Below, one piece after another: positions 1 to 9,301 of a stretch of DNA of 64,000 nt. The number at the start of each line of letters is the position of its first letter. Position 1 is the stretch's first letter. The notes under the pieces are model-generated. The model was not told where the DNA came from. It made no database searches and saw only the letters and a program-made list of their open reading frames with translations. Location of the stretch: positions 62,001-126,000 of the forward strand of contig JAKSTN010000001.1 of NCBI GenBank assembly GCA_024402535.1. Direction: 5' to 3'. This DNA comes from Treponema sp. GTDB lineage: Bacteria; Spirochaetota; Spirochaetia; Treponematales; Treponemataceae. A program made the position numbers and the translations under genes.

Positions 1-1646
1 TTATCTTAGCTTCAGCTCTTCTGCTTCTTTGTGCAGGACTTCACGCAGCGCCTGCAACAATCACAAGAATTGATGAAGACAAAAAGGCCATTAAATTCGG
101 CCAGAAAGCAGACGGTTTCAAGGATGTTACAACTGTAAAAGGAAGTGCCTGTACAAAACAGAATCCTATTTCTGTAAACCTTGAAAATTTCGCAAACCAG
201 GAAGTTACACTGAGTCTTTCCTGCGATATAAAAATTAAAGGTGCCGACGGCGACTTCGACATGATCTGGATGGTAAACGATTATGACGCCGGATTCCCTG
301 AAATTTCCCGCAAAAGAATCAAGGGAAACGAATGGGTTCACATGCAAGGTAAAAAAACTCTGGTTATCGGCCAGAAAAAACAGCTTTACCTTTCAAAAAC
401 AGGTCTTCCTATGGATGATATCTCAATCCTCCTGAAAGATTTCAAAGTTGAAATCATTACAGAAGGCGATATCGGAGAAAAAATCGGATGGCTGGAAGCT
501 CCAAGCCTGAAAAAAGCCCTGAATCCATACTTCAAATTCGGACTCGCCGTTACATACAAGGGAGAACTTACAAATCCTGATATTCAGGACGGACTTTACC
601 GCCACGCAGAAACAATCACTTTAGGAAATGAATTCAAACCTGATTTCCTTTTTGCATGGCAGAATCCAAACGTAAAACTTACACAGTTTACTGCATCAAA
701 TGGAAAAACAATTGATGTTCCTGCCCTTCTTCCAAGCTTCAAGGACATGGACGCAATTTTAGGTCTTGCACAGATCAACAAACTGAAAATCCGCGGACAC
801 GTTCTCACATGGCACGCTCAGACACCACACTGGTTCTTCACAGAAGGTTATAAAGCAACAGGTGAACTTGTTGATAAAGAAACTATGTCTGCCCGCCACG
901 AATGGTACATTGCTTCAGTTCTGAACCATGTAAAAGAATGGGAAGAAAAATACAATAAAGGTGAACACATTATCTGGGTTTGGGACGTTGTAAACGAAGC
1001 TGCAAAGGACGGTGCAACAGCTGACCGCTGGCTCCGCGAAGATTCAGACTGGTTCAAAGTTTACGGAGACGCCGAATTCATCGTAAACGCATTCCGTTTT
1101 GCAAATAAATATGCTCCAAAAGACGTTCTGCTCTGCTACAACGATTATGGAACATATTCAGGATCAAACCTTGCAAAAGGCGGAAAAACTAACGCTGTAT
1201 TGAATATCATCGATGCAATTCAGGCTGCCCCGGATGCCCGTATTGATGTTCTTGGTATGCAGTCTCATGTTGGACTTACATCACCAAAAGCAACTGGTTC
1301 TGACAGTTTTGAAACTGCTGTTCAGAAATTCACAGCAAAAGGAGTTGATGTTCACGTAACAGAACTTGATGTTGGACATACCAGCACATACAGCCCTATA
1401 AAAATGAAAGCTCGTTACTACGATCTTTTCAAAGTATTCCTTGCAAACCGCAAAACAGAAGACAAACACGGAATTTCATGTGTTACTATCTGGGGTGTTA
1501 CAGACGAAAATACATGGCTTGATAACCAGCCGGAATATAAGAACAAAATTAAACAGCATCCGGTTTTGTTTGATGGAAAAAATGATTTCTTTGCAAAACC
1601 TTGTTTCTACGGCATTCTTGAAGCCGTAGAAGAGGAAGGAAAATAA
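1..1646 (+). CDS. Secreted GH10 endo-1,4-beta-xylanase, 5' end outside window
   Basis: Hydrolyses internal beta-1,4-xylosidic bonds of xylan outside the cytoplasm. The frame is open from base 3 and begins inside a signal peptide (leucine/alanine-rich core, then a likely cleavage before APATITR), so the start codon lies upstream of the window; 547 residues are visible. After the signal comes a region of roughly 170 residues that resembles a carbohydrate-binding module, then the GH10 barrel. Seen GH10 signatures: RGHVLTWHAQTPHW, the acid/base motif WDVVNEA with its Glu codon at 996, and the nucleophile motif VHVTELDV with its Glu codon at 1362. Both catalytic Glu residues are intact. Any internal ATG (for example at 261) would cut into the first domain. 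The gene is convergent with the next gene, 11 bp away. Confidence 0.93.
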   Translation, partial: ILASALLLLCAGLHAAPATITRIDEDKKAIKFGQKADGFKDVTTVKGSACTKQNPISVNLENFANQEVTLSLSCDIKIKGADGDFDMIWMVNDYDAGFPEISRKRIKGNEWVHMQGKKTLVIGQKKQLYLSKTGLPMDDISILLKDFKVEIITEGDIGEKIGWLEAPSLKKALNPYFKFGLAVTYKGELTNPDIQDGLYRHAETITLGNEFKPDFLFAWQNPNVKLTQFTASNGKTIDVPALLPSFKDMDAILGLAQINKLKIRGHVLTWHAQTPHWFFTEGYKATGELVDKETMSARHEWYIASVLNHVKEWEEKYNKGEHIIWVWDVVNEAAKDGATADRWLREDSDWFKVYGDAEFIVNAFRFANKYAPKDVLLCYNDYGTYSGSNLAKGGKTNAVLNIIDAIQAAPDARIDVLGMQSHVGLTSPKATGSDSFETAVQKFTAKGVDVHVTELDVGHTSTYSPIKMKARYYDLFKVFLANRKTEDKHGISCVTIWGVTDENTWLDNQPEYKNKIKQHPVLFDGKNDFFAKPCFYGILEAVEEEGK

Positions 1647-1657
1647 AGGATCTGATA

Positions 1658-3589
1658 TTATTCCTGGGCAGCGGCCTGAGCTTCTGCCTGGGCACGTGCA
1701 CGAGCCTGAGCGGCAGCAATCTGAGCTTCTGCCTGAGCACGTGCAATTTCTTCTTCCTTACGGCGAATCTCTTCGTCAGACAAAGGCTGAGGGGCTGCAG
1801 GTGCGGCTTCTTCAGCCTTTTCTGTTTCTGAAGCCTGAGCTTCTGCTTCAACCGGAGTTTCAACCACAGGAGCTGCATAGATAAGACGTATATTTTCTTT
1901 TTCAGACTTATGACGAGACTTAAGAAGCAGTGACCGTGTTTCGTAATCGTAAATGTATCCTGAAGAATTGTAACTTTCGAATCTTGCATCTGTGCGGAAT
2001 GCCATATCGTAAATGTAGATACTTCTGAATGCACCAACACCGCGAATCATCACATAATGTGTATAACCTTCTGGGAAGTCTACGGTAAATGTAATGCTTC
2101 TGTCTTCACCGCGTTCAAAATCAATTCCTTCAGCACAAGTCCATGCCCATACAACATTATCGCCTAAAGTATAAATCTTAACAAAGTGTGGATAATAGTT
2201 ATTTCCATGAACCATAACAGGGTACAGATCGCTGAGTGTGCGCAGATCGAACGAAGAACATTCAGACATGTACGAAGAAATAATTGCTTTACCGCCAGCA
2301 ATAAGGCTCTGGTCCCCAATAAACTGTCCGTAACGAAGCAGAGCATCACCAATTTCAACAGCCTGAACGACAGAAAGGAATGTACCGTTTTCAGAAAGGA
2401 TAAGATTACTTCCTTCCATTTTGCAGGCCTTTTCAATTTTGCGAACACAGTCGTTGAGAGCATCTTCCATGTGAGAAGCATAAGCCTTAGAAAGAGCCAT
2501 CATTTCAACATAAGTACGCATAATACCGGCAGCTTCAGCAAGTGAAGCATTTTCTATTACCGCTGTACCTGCATTTTCTGTAATACGTTTGATTGTTCCT
2601 GAGTTTTCGTACAGGTACATGTAATTTGCAATATTTCTGATTGTAAACAGATTAAGGCTGTAATTATTTACTGCTTTTCTGATAATGCTGTCTTTTTCTT
2701 TAATATCAGCAGTAAGAGTTTTATTCATATCAGCAAGATTATTGAAGAATGGTGCTGACAGATATGTACGACCTTCATACTTTCTGAAGCTCTGAGGAAC
2801 ATCTTCCAGAGATGACTGGTAATTTCCGCGGGATCCCTGTTCTGCCACATAAGCAACAACTGCACTTTCGTTCAGGAGAGCATCACCTGTTGCGGCTTTA
2901 TAAGAAGAAACGATGCTGTCCCGGTATGTACGGAGTACAGAATCGTAGCTGCCAACGAGAGAAGAACCTGCAAGAGATGCAAATGTAAATTCAACAGTCT
3001 GTTCAAAGTAACTGAAGCTTGCATTCTGTTTCAGACCAGTAAAGCGAACCATCTGATTTTCAAGAGATGAAGCTGTGAATTCCCAAAGTGATTTTTTGCT
3101 TCCCATAAGGATTCTTGAAGTTGAACTGTCTGAAATTTCTGTATTTGATGCCAGTGTATAAGGAATATAGAATTCAGCCACATCTGATGGCAGTTTTGTA
3201 ACAAATGAAACAGCGCCTTTTTCAGTTGTATCTGTAAGTGTTACGCCTAAAGTAACGTTTTCTGTAAAGTCAAACCGATATTCAGTTTCTCCCAGTTTTT
3301 CCCAGCCCACAAGAGCAACAGCTTCACGTTCTGACGAACCAGAACGAAGAATCTGGGCAGGTTTATTGTCATCGCAGGAAACGGTAACACCATTGAAAAC
3401 CATAGTAAGTTTGTTTCTAAGAATAGAATTATTATTACTATCCTTGGTTTCTGACAGGGTGATTTGGAGATTTCCGTTTTTTTCTGTTATGATAGAATCA
3501 TTACTAAATTGAAGTACAAAAATGCCGATGATTATAACGATATCGACAATAAAAAAAATCAAACCTTTTTTAATTGCTCGGGCGTACAT
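1658..3589 (-). CDS. Membrane-anchored protein with Ala/Glu/Gln-rich tail, function unknown
   Basis: I do not recognise a named family. The 643-residue product has one N-terminal membrane segment (about residues 8-26, rich in I, F and V) and then a long extracytoplasmic body with mixed beta and helical character. The last 45 residues form a charged, alanine-rich helix (EEIRRKEEEIARAQAEAQ followed by AQARARAQAEAQ) likely to be a coiled coil; the repeated DNA at 1660-1750 simply encodes it. A -10 box TAAAAT lies only 8 nt before the ATG with TTGTAT 17 nt further up, so the mRNA should start at or next to the start codon. Divergent from the TPR lipoprotein at 3626. Probably an envelope protein; that is inference from topology only. 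Confidence 0.8.
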   Translation of the reverse strand: MYARAIKKGLIFFIVDIVIIIGIFVLQFSNDSIITEKNGNLQITLSETKDSNNNSILRNKLTMVFNGVTVSCDDNKPAQILRSGSSEREAVALVGWEKLGETEYRFDFTENVTLGVTLTDTTEKGAVSFVTKLPSDVAEFYIPYTLASNTEISDSSTSRILMGSKKSLWEFTASSLENQMVRFTGLKQNASFSYFEQTVEFTFASLAGSSLVGSYDSVLRTYRDSIVSSYKAATGDALLNESAVVAYVAEQGSRGNYQSSLEDVPQSFRKYEGRTYLSAPFFNNLADMNKTLTADIKEKDSIIRKAVNNYSLNLFTIRNIANYMYLYENSGTIKRITENAGTAVIENASLAEAAGIMRTYVEMMALSKAYASHMEDALNDCVRKIEKACKMEGSNLILSENGTFLSVVQAVEIGDALLRYGQFIGDQSLIAGGKAIISSYMSECSSFDLRTLSDLYPVMVHGNNYYPHFVKIYTLGDNVVWAWTCAEGIDFERGEDRSITFTVDFPEGYTHYVMIRGVGAFRSIYIYDMAFRTDARFESYNSSGYIYDYETRSLLLKSRHKSEKENIRLIYAAPVVETPVEAEAQASETEKAEEAAPAAPQPLSDEEIRRKEEEIARAQAEAQIAAAQARARAQAEAQAAAQE

Positions 3590-3597
3590 AATGAACC

Positions 3598-3626
3598 ATT
3601 TTAACCGAAAGGGTGGATTTATACAA
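3598..3626 (-). promoter_or_regulatory. Promoter of the 643-aa membrane protein, nearly leaderless
   Basis: On the minus strand TTGTAT (3626-3621) is followed after 17 nt by TAAAAT (3603-3598), and the ATG at 3589 comes 8 nt later. The -35 box overlaps the start codon of the divergent gene at 3626. Confidence 0.6.
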
Positions 3627-5068
3627 TGAAACTAAAACTTAAAGTACTGACTGTGCTGCTTGCAGTCGTAGTTATGCTTCCAGGATGTGCATCGTCTCCA
3701 AAAAAAGATGCCAATTCCCCTTCAGAACCAGCAGTTTCTGAATCAAAACCTTCAAAAAAAGCAGAAAACAAGAAAAAGGAACCTGATGATCCTCCTGATA
3801 TAGCATTTGCTAAAAAACTTCAGTCTAAGCTTGAAGACGGCGACCTGGACGGCGCCATAGCGCTCTTTGACGAAATCCCTGCAGATATAGCCGACTCAAA
3901 GGACATGAACATTCTCCATGCATCACTTCTCATTTCTGCCGGAGACCTGGAAAAAGCTTCAACTCTTGGAAAGGAGCTGGAAGACGCATATCCTGAAGAT
4001 GTTGAAATTCTTGAAATGAATGCAATTATTGCAAAGAATTCAGGAAAAAATTCTGTTTATAAATCATATTCCAATAAAATTCTTGCACTGGACCCATACA
4101 ACTCTGCCATGAATATTCAGGCAGGCCAGGAATACGCCCTGAACAAAAAATGGAAACAGGCAAGAAACTACTATAAAAAAGCTCTTGTAAATGACCCGGA
4201 CAATCTTGATGCTCTTTTCGGCTGCGGACTTATGAACTTTTACATCGGCGAAGTAGGCTCCGCAAGAGATGCCTTCCAGAGAATTCTCGAAATTGATCCA
4301 CATAACGCCATGGCTCTTGCCTACATGGGAAAACTTGCCGCAGACAATGAAAATTATCTGAGTGCAGTCAAATACATTCAGGAAGCAATTAAATATGATG
4401 ATTCCAACTACGACTTCTACATGGATTACGGTTCTTACCTGAATACACAGAACAGAAAGCAGGAAGCCATTGTTCAGTGGGAAAAAGCCCGGGATCTGGA
4501 TCCTGAATACTTCCTGGCCTATGCATACCTGGCCGGAATCAATGATGAACTTGGAAACTTTGACATTGCCCTTGAAAACTACCGCAAAGTAATAGAAACA
4601 AATCCTGACTATTACTACGCTTTTGAATCGGCAGCATGCCTTGAATGGCACGCCGGAAACTGGGCCGAAGCACGCGAAGATTTTTATAAAGCTTACGTTA
4701 CAGGTGGAAGTACAAACTGGTCTTATGCGCTGATGATTGCAGCCACCTATATGAAAGAAAAAAATCAATTCAAAGCCCGGGAATGGCTGAATCCGATTAT
4801 GAAAAAAATGAACAAGGAATCTATAGAATATCAGATGATGAAATTCTATTATGATAACTTCAGTAAGAATGCCGCCAATGCACTGGCAATCAAAATTTCA
4901 AAGGAAGAAAGCACAACAAAACGCGGCAAACTGAATTTCTATTTCGGTCTTTACAATGAACTTTTCAATGCTACAGAAGCTGCTTCTGATTATTACCTGA
5001 AAGTAACTTCAATGCAGGCTCCGATGTTCTTTGAATACAGACTGGCCGAATGGGCAGTAGGGAAATAA
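3626..5068 (+). CDS. TPR-repeat lipoprotein
   Basis: A 480-residue lipoprotein with a type II signal peptide ending in the lipobox LPGC (lipidated Cys at about residue 21), then a Ser/Lys/Pro-rich linker and at least seven tetratricopeptide-like helical pairs (for example the units around ALFGCGLMNFYIGEVG and AYAYLAGINDELGNF). TPR arrays are protein-interaction scaffolds, so a role in envelope assembly or complex tethering is likely, but the partner is not visible. The ATG at 3626 is preceded by a GGGTGG ribosome-binding site. The next gene starts 3 nt after the stop, so the two are probably one transcript. Confidence 0.85.
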   Translation: MKLKLKVLTVLLAVVVMLPGCASSPKKDANSPSEPAVSESKPSKKAENKKKEPDDPPDIAFAKKLQSKLEDGDLDGAIALFDEIPADIADSKDMNILHASLLISAGDLEKASTLGKELEDAYPEDVEILEMNAIIAKNSGKNSVYKSYSNKILALDPYNSAMNIQAGQEYALNKKWKQARNYYKKALVNDPDNLDALFGCGLMNFYIGEVGSARDAFQRILEIDPHNAMALAYMGKLAADNENYLSAVKYIQEAIKYDDSNYDFYMDYGSYLNTQNRKQEAIVQWEKARDLDPEYFLAYAYLAGINDELGNFDIALENYRKVIETNPDYYYAFESAACLEWHAGNWAEAREDFYKAYVTGGSTNWSYALMIAATYMKEKNQFKAREWLNPIMKKMNKESIEYQMMKFYYDNFSKNAANALAIKISKEESTTKRGKLNFYFGLYNELFNATEAASDYYLKVTSMQAPMFFEYRLAEWAVGK

Positions 5069-5071
5069 ATT

Positions 5072-6250
5072 ATGAGTCAGACACAGAAAGTACTTGAATT
5101 AAACGGAAAGAAAATTACCCTTATCGGGACTGCACATGTTTCCCGCGAAAGTATTGATGAAGTTACAGAAACAATCAAAACATTGAATCCGGATTGTGTC
5201 TGTGTTGAACTTGATGAAAAACGTTCAGACACACTTCAGAACCAGGAAAAATTCCAGCAGCTGGATATTGTTTCCGTTCTTAAAAAGAAACAGGGATTCC
5301 TTCTTCTTGCAAATCTTATTCTGGCTTCTTTCCAGCGCCGTATGGGCGCCAATGTGGGTGTAAAGCCAGGGGAAGAAATGCTGGCCGCCATTAACACAGC
5401 AAAAGAAACAAACACAATGGCTGTAATGGTAGACCGCCCTATTCAGGTTACTCTGCGCCGTGCCTGGGCAAAAAATTCACTGTGGGGAAAATGCAAGCTT
5501 CTTGCCGCAATGCTTACTTCTGCATTCAGCAAAGAAGAAGTTTCCGAAAGTGAAATTGAAAATCTTAAAACCGGAAACGAAATGGATTCCATGATGGCCG
5601 AGCTTTCAGATTATATGCCGGTAATCAAAGCCGTTCTTATTGATGAACGTAATGTTTATATGGCACACAAAATCTGGGAATGCCCGGGACAGAATATTGT
5701 GGCAGTACTTGGCGCCGGTCACCTGCCGGGCGTTGAAGAAGCTCTGATTCAGATTTCAAAAGGCGAAGAAAAAACCGACATGAATGAAATCTCTGAAGTA
5801 CCGGGAAAAACTGCAGGCGGCTTTATTGCAACATGGTCTATTCCTGCTATTATCGTTGCTCTTATTGTATCAGGCTTCATTTATGGAGGAACAAAACTTG
5901 GAAGCAAGATGATTGTTTCATGGGTTATCGCAAACGCAATTCCTGCAGGAATCGGAGCAATTATTGCGGCAGCTCATCCTCTTACAATCCTGGTTTCTAT
6001 GATTTCAGCCCCTATCACATCTCTGTGTCCTTTTGTTGGAGTCGGATTTGTTGCCGGAATCATTCAGGCACTTATCTGTAAACCAAAAGTAAAAGACATG
6101 GAAACACTTCAGGATGATGTAAACGGAGTAAAAGGCTGGTATAAAAACCGCATTTTGAGAATTCTTCTTGTTCTGCTTTTAAGCTCAATCGGAAGTTCTA
6201 TTGGAACATTCGTAGGATTCGGAGATATTGTTTCCCAGTTCTTTGCTTAA
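5072..6250 (+). CDS. TraB/PrgY-family integral membrane protein
   Basis: A 392-residue TraB-family protein. The N-terminal cytoplasmic domain opens with the family motif GTAHVSRES (residues 16-24) and also carries CVELDEKR and a late GAGHLPG motif; in this family conserved His and acidic residues suggest a metal-dependent hydrolase fold, related to PrgY, which blocks peptide pheromone activity in enterococci. The C-terminal 140 residues contain about four membrane segments. It sits directly behind the TPR lipoprotein gene (3 nt gap), so a joint envelope role is plausible. The substrate is unknown. Confidence 0.85.
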   Translation: MSQTQKVLELNGKKITLIGTAHVSRESIDEVTETIKTLNPDCVCVELDEKRSDTLQNQEKFQQLDIVSVLKKKQGFLLLANLILASFQRRMGANVGVKPGEEMLAAINTAKETNTMAVMVDRPIQVTLRRAWAKNSLWGKCKLLAAMLTSAFSKEEVSESEIENLKTGNEMDSMMAELSDYMPVIKAVLIDERNVYMAHKIWECPGQNIVAVLGAGHLPGVEEALIQISKGEEKTDMNEISEVPGKTAGGFIATWSIPAIIVALIVSGFIYGGTKLGSKMIVSWVIANAIPAGIGAIIAAAHPLTILVSMISAPITSLCPFVGVGFVAGIIQALICKPKVKDMETLQDDVNGVKGWYKNRILRILLVLLLSSIGSSIGTFVGFGDIVSQFFA

Positions 6251-6265
6251 TTAAAAATCAATCAG

Positions 6266-8254
6266 CTAATGAAGCCTTTTATAACAGACCTTATCCGGGT
6301 TTGTTATGAGGGCTTCATAATCTATAAGAGGCAGTGGTTTGTAATAGAAATAACCCTGCACAAAATTCAATCCCATCTGTGAAAGCACATCAATCTGAGC
6401 TTTTGTTTCAACACCTTCAGCAATTATCGGAAGTCCCAGTCTGCGGGACATATCAATCACACTCTGAATAATATTCAAACCTTTTTCAAAATTAGCCTGA
6501 TTCAGATCAAAGAATTTAATATCCATTTTGATTACATCTGCCTGAACATCTTTAAGCATATTCAGCGAAGAATAGCCGCTTCCAAAATCATCAATAAGAA
6601 TTGTGAAGCCTTTTTCACGCAGTTTCTGTATTACAGTTCGAATAATAATCATATCCTGAACAAAAGCACTTTCTGTAATTTCAATTTCAATCAGTTCAGG
6701 CTCGATTTCATATTTATCTACAAGTTCAGAAAAAACTTTTGGAACATCCAGATTAAAAATATCAATCCGGGAAACATTTACTGAAACAGGAACCAGTTCA
6801 ACCCCGGCTTTTTTCCATTCGCTTATTTTCTTGCAGACAGATTCCCACACATAAAAATCAAGTTTGGTAATAGAACCATTTTTTTCCATAGGCGGAATAA
6901 ACTCGCCCGGGCTGATAAATCCTCTTGTTTTATGTTTCCAGCGCACAAGGGCTTCAGCACCCACAATTTTATCAAGCTCAATAGAACATTTTGGCTGAAG
7001 GAAAAAAGTAAATTCTCTTTCTTCAAAAGCACGTTCAATATCAGGAAGAATCTTAAGTCCTTCTTCCTCTTCTTGAATCATAGACTCAGAGTACCATCTG
7101 ATTTTTTCTGCAGACTTTGAAGCATCCAGAGTTGCGGCACTTTCAGCGCAATCAATTACATCAAGGATATCTTCTTTTAAGTCTTTCAAAACATATCCGC
7201 CGTAACACATACGGAAGCCTTCAATGCCGTCCATTGAAGAAACAATCTTATTCATTCCGGAAACAATATAATCAAGGACTGCATCTTCTTTATCACAAAG
7301 AATAAAGAAATTGTCGCCTCCAGCATAACCTGAAACAGTTCCGAAAAGACGGTCAGATTCAATCAGGAACATTCCAACATGTTTCAAAAGCCGATCACCC
7401 TGCCAGCGGGAATACCACTTATTGAAAAAACGGAAATGTTCAATATCCATATAAATGAGACAAGTCTGGTCATGATAACCATTCAAAAATTCTTCTGCTG
7501 CTTTTTTGAAATTCTCTTTATCCAGAAGTCCAGTAATGGCATTTCTTTTTTCACTCGTCTTCTTTATTGTTTTTTTCTCAGAATCGATATAAAAGAAGGC
7601 CAGAACGATCTCGTGATTTTCAAGGGCATCAGCTTGAGGTATAAGAGTGATTGTAACATCATCCCAGCTTCCGTTGGAACTTCGTTCACGAATTACAGTA
7701 TGGATAGGATACTTTGCAACTTTTAACCGTTCCCGTAACGAGTCCAGATTAAAGAAATCAACAAATTTTTGATAATCATCCGGATGAACCATATTCAAAG
7801 CTGTACGTTCTATAACTTTGCTTAACGGCTCTTCTTCCAGTGTAACAAATTTTCCATAGTTTTCTTCAGAAAGCATATGATATCTGTCGATGGAAAGATT
7901 CATTTCAAGAATGAAGTTGAATTTGTTCATAAACTTCAACCGGCTCAAAAGCTCTTTGTTCAGTGTCTCATAAAATGAACCGGTAACAAGCCTGCATCTG
8001 CCATGTCCAGGATAATCCATATATGAATACGACATACTAATCCAACGCCGGACAGTCATATTGAAAATTGAAACAGGTTCTGTGTTTCCTGCCTGGAAAG
8101 GACAGTTGGAACAACGTAATGAACTATACCCCAAACTTTCATGACATTTTTTTCCTATTTCAATTTCTGGATAAGCAACTTTAGCGGCTTCATTGAAATA
8201 GACTATGTTTTGAGACTCGTCTGTGATATAAACCAGATTTTCCAACTTCTGCAT
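6266..8254 (-). CDS. PAS-GGDEF-EAL c-di-GMP phosphodiesterase, GGDEF degenerate
   Basis: A 662-residue cytoplasmic signalling protein with no membrane segment. The N-terminus looks like a PAS fold with a CSNCPFQ cysteine pair that could bind metal or sense redox; a second PAS-like region follows. The GGDEF domain (about residues 235-395) has GGDNF in place of GGDEF, so diguanylate cyclase activity is doubtful. The EAL domain (about 400-650) keeps the catalytic and metal-binding signatures EALVRW, EITESAF, DDFGSGYSSL and EGVET, so it should hydrolyse c-di-GMP. On the minus strand TTGCTA-16-GATAAT precedes the ATG with a very short leader containing GAAGG. A PilZ-like protein (42442-43332) in the same window could be a c-di-GMP receiver. 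Confidence 0.9.
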   Translation of the reverse strand: MQKLENLVYITDESQNIVYFNEAAKVAYPEIEIGKKCHESLGYSSLRCSNCPFQAGNTEPVSIFNMTVRRWISMSYSYMDYPGHGRCRLVTGSFYETLNKELLSRLKFMNKFNFILEMNLSIDRYHMLSEENYGKFVTLEEEPLSKVIERTALNMVHPDDYQKFVDFFNLDSLRERLKVAKYPIHTVIRERSSNGSWDDVTITLIPQADALENHEIVLAFFYIDSEKKTIKKTSEKRNAITGLLDKENFKKAAEEFLNGYHDQTCLIYMDIEHFRFFNKWYSRWQGDRLLKHVGMFLIESDRLFGTVSGYAGGDNFFILCDKEDAVLDYIVSGMNKIVSSMDGIEGFRMCYGGYVLKDLKEDILDVIDCAESAATLDASKSAEKIRWYSESMIQEEEEGLKILPDIERAFEEREFTFFLQPKCSIELDKIVGAEALVRWKHKTRGFISPGEFIPPMEKNGSITKLDFYVWESVCKKISEWKKAGVELVPVSVNVSRIDIFNLDVPKVFSELVDKYEIEPELIEIEITESAFVQDMIIIRTVIQKLREKGFTILIDDFGSGYSSLNMLKDVQADVIKMDIKFFDLNQANFEKGLNIIQSVIDMSRRLGLPIIAEGVETKAQIDVLSQMGLNFVQGYFYYKPLPLIDYEALITNPDKVCYKRLH

Positions 8255-8355
8255 AAGCCTTCAATTTAATTATCTCATACATTAGAGATTTAGCAAGAAT
8301 TCGATTATCACTTTTCACCATATTCATTTTTATCTCTAAAAACTCGAAACCATGA

Positions 8356-8384
8356 TATAATTAAACAATTATTAATTTTGGAGG
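8356..8384 (+). promoter_or_regulatory. Extended -10 promoter and ribosome-binding site of the lipoprotein gene
   Basis: TATAAT at 8356-8361 is preceded by TGA, giving an extended -10 (TGnTATAAT); the -35 is poor. GGAGG at 8380-8384 lies 11 nt before the ATG at 8396. An alternative TTG start at 8378 overlaps this Shine-Dalgarno sequence, so the ATG is preferred. Confidence 0.65.
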
Positions 8385-8395
8385 ATTTATTCATT

Positions 8396-9298
8396 ATGAA
8401 AAAATTATTAGTTTGTCTTACTGCAGCCTGTCTGCTTTTTGCATCTTGTACACCAGTCCCAGATCCTGACAACAAAAACACAGCAACAAATCAGGAATCA
8501 AATAATCAGAACCAGAATCAGGGAAATGAAAACAATAATGATGATCCAGTTCCTGAGCCTGAGAAAAGAGAATTCAAAATAGAAGGTGCCGACGAATATT
8601 CTTTAGTGGAAATATCAGAAGATGGAAAGACCATTACTCTGAAAACAGGTGAAGGGGCTCCTGCACAGGAAAATGGTGATCCTTATGAACCAGAATATAC
8701 ACTGAGCGGAGATTTTGAAGGCCAGATTGTTACAACAACAAAAGGAACTGTTTTAAAATTAAACGGTGCAAATCTTTCAAACAAAGATGCTCCGGTAATT
8801 AGCGCACCATTAAAGGTAGAAATCAAAACATTAAAAGATACTGAAAATACCATTACAACTACTGGAACAAAAGATGAAAATAACAAAACCGGCGCAATAA
8901 CAGGCGAAAAGAAAGTTGAAATTGGTGGGGCAGGATTACTTACTGTAAGTGGAAATGTCAAACACGGCATTAGAGGTAATGAAGTAGAAATAAAAGGAAG
9001 CGGGACAATTACTGTATCAGCAACAGATGTTGGTTCTGCTATTAACTGTAATAAATTTACTGTTGAAGCTTTAAACAAAGACGATGAACCTCATAGTTTC
9101 ACAGCAAATCTTAAGGATTCAAGTAACGGTGTAAAAGCTGACAAATCCATTAGCATTGGATCAGGAACATTTAAACTTTCGAATCTTAAAACAGGATTTA
9201 AAACTGACCCTAATGGAACTATCAACATTCCAGAAAGCGTTAGTGTGAATTATGAAAATGTTACAACTGAAAAAGAAATTCCCGTTGCAAAATCATAA
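8396..9298 (+). CDS. Lipoprotein with DUF4353-type carbohydrate-binding domain
   Basis: A 300-residue lipoprotein: signal peptide ending in the lipobox FASC, a linker rich in Asn, Gln and Pro (about residues 20-55), and then a repetitive beta-rich domain. Phrases such as GLLTVSGNVKHGIRGNEVEI and SGTITVSATDVGSAIN match the style of the carbohydrate-binding DUF4353 domain, a parallel beta-helix found on gut bacterial surface proteins. Likely a surface-exposed glycan-binding or adhesion protein. The start at 8396 is fixed by GGAGG 11 nt upstream. The 3' end is 3 nt from the convergent gene at 9302. Confidence 0.8.
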   Translation: MKKLLVCLTAACLLFASCTPVPDPDNKNTATNQESNNQNQNQGNENNNDDPVPEPEKREFKIEGADEYSLVEISEDGKTITLKTGEGAPAQENGDPYEPEYTLSGDFEGQIVTTTKGTVLKLNGANLSNKDAPVISAPLKVEIKTLKDTENTITTTGTKDENNKTGAITGEKKVEIGGAGLLTVSGNVKHGIRGNEVEIKGSGTITVSATDVGSAINCNKFTVEALNKDDEPHSFTANLKDSSNGVKADKSISIGSGTFKLSNLKTGFKTDPNGTINIPESVSVNYENVTTEKEIPVAKS

Positions 9299-9301
9299 CC
9301 C

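Noticed and set aside
1660..1760. Tandem-repeat-like DNA
   Set aside because: It encodes the alanine/glutamate-rich helical tail of the 643-residue protein; no independent repeat structure.
2187..2195. A single DnaA box (TGTGGATAA)
   Set aside because: Isolated and inside a coding region; one or two such matches are expected by chance in 64 kb.
4064..4768. Minus-strand frame of about 234 codons
   Set aside because: Antisense to the TPR lipoprotein gene; composition is that of reversed TPR codons.
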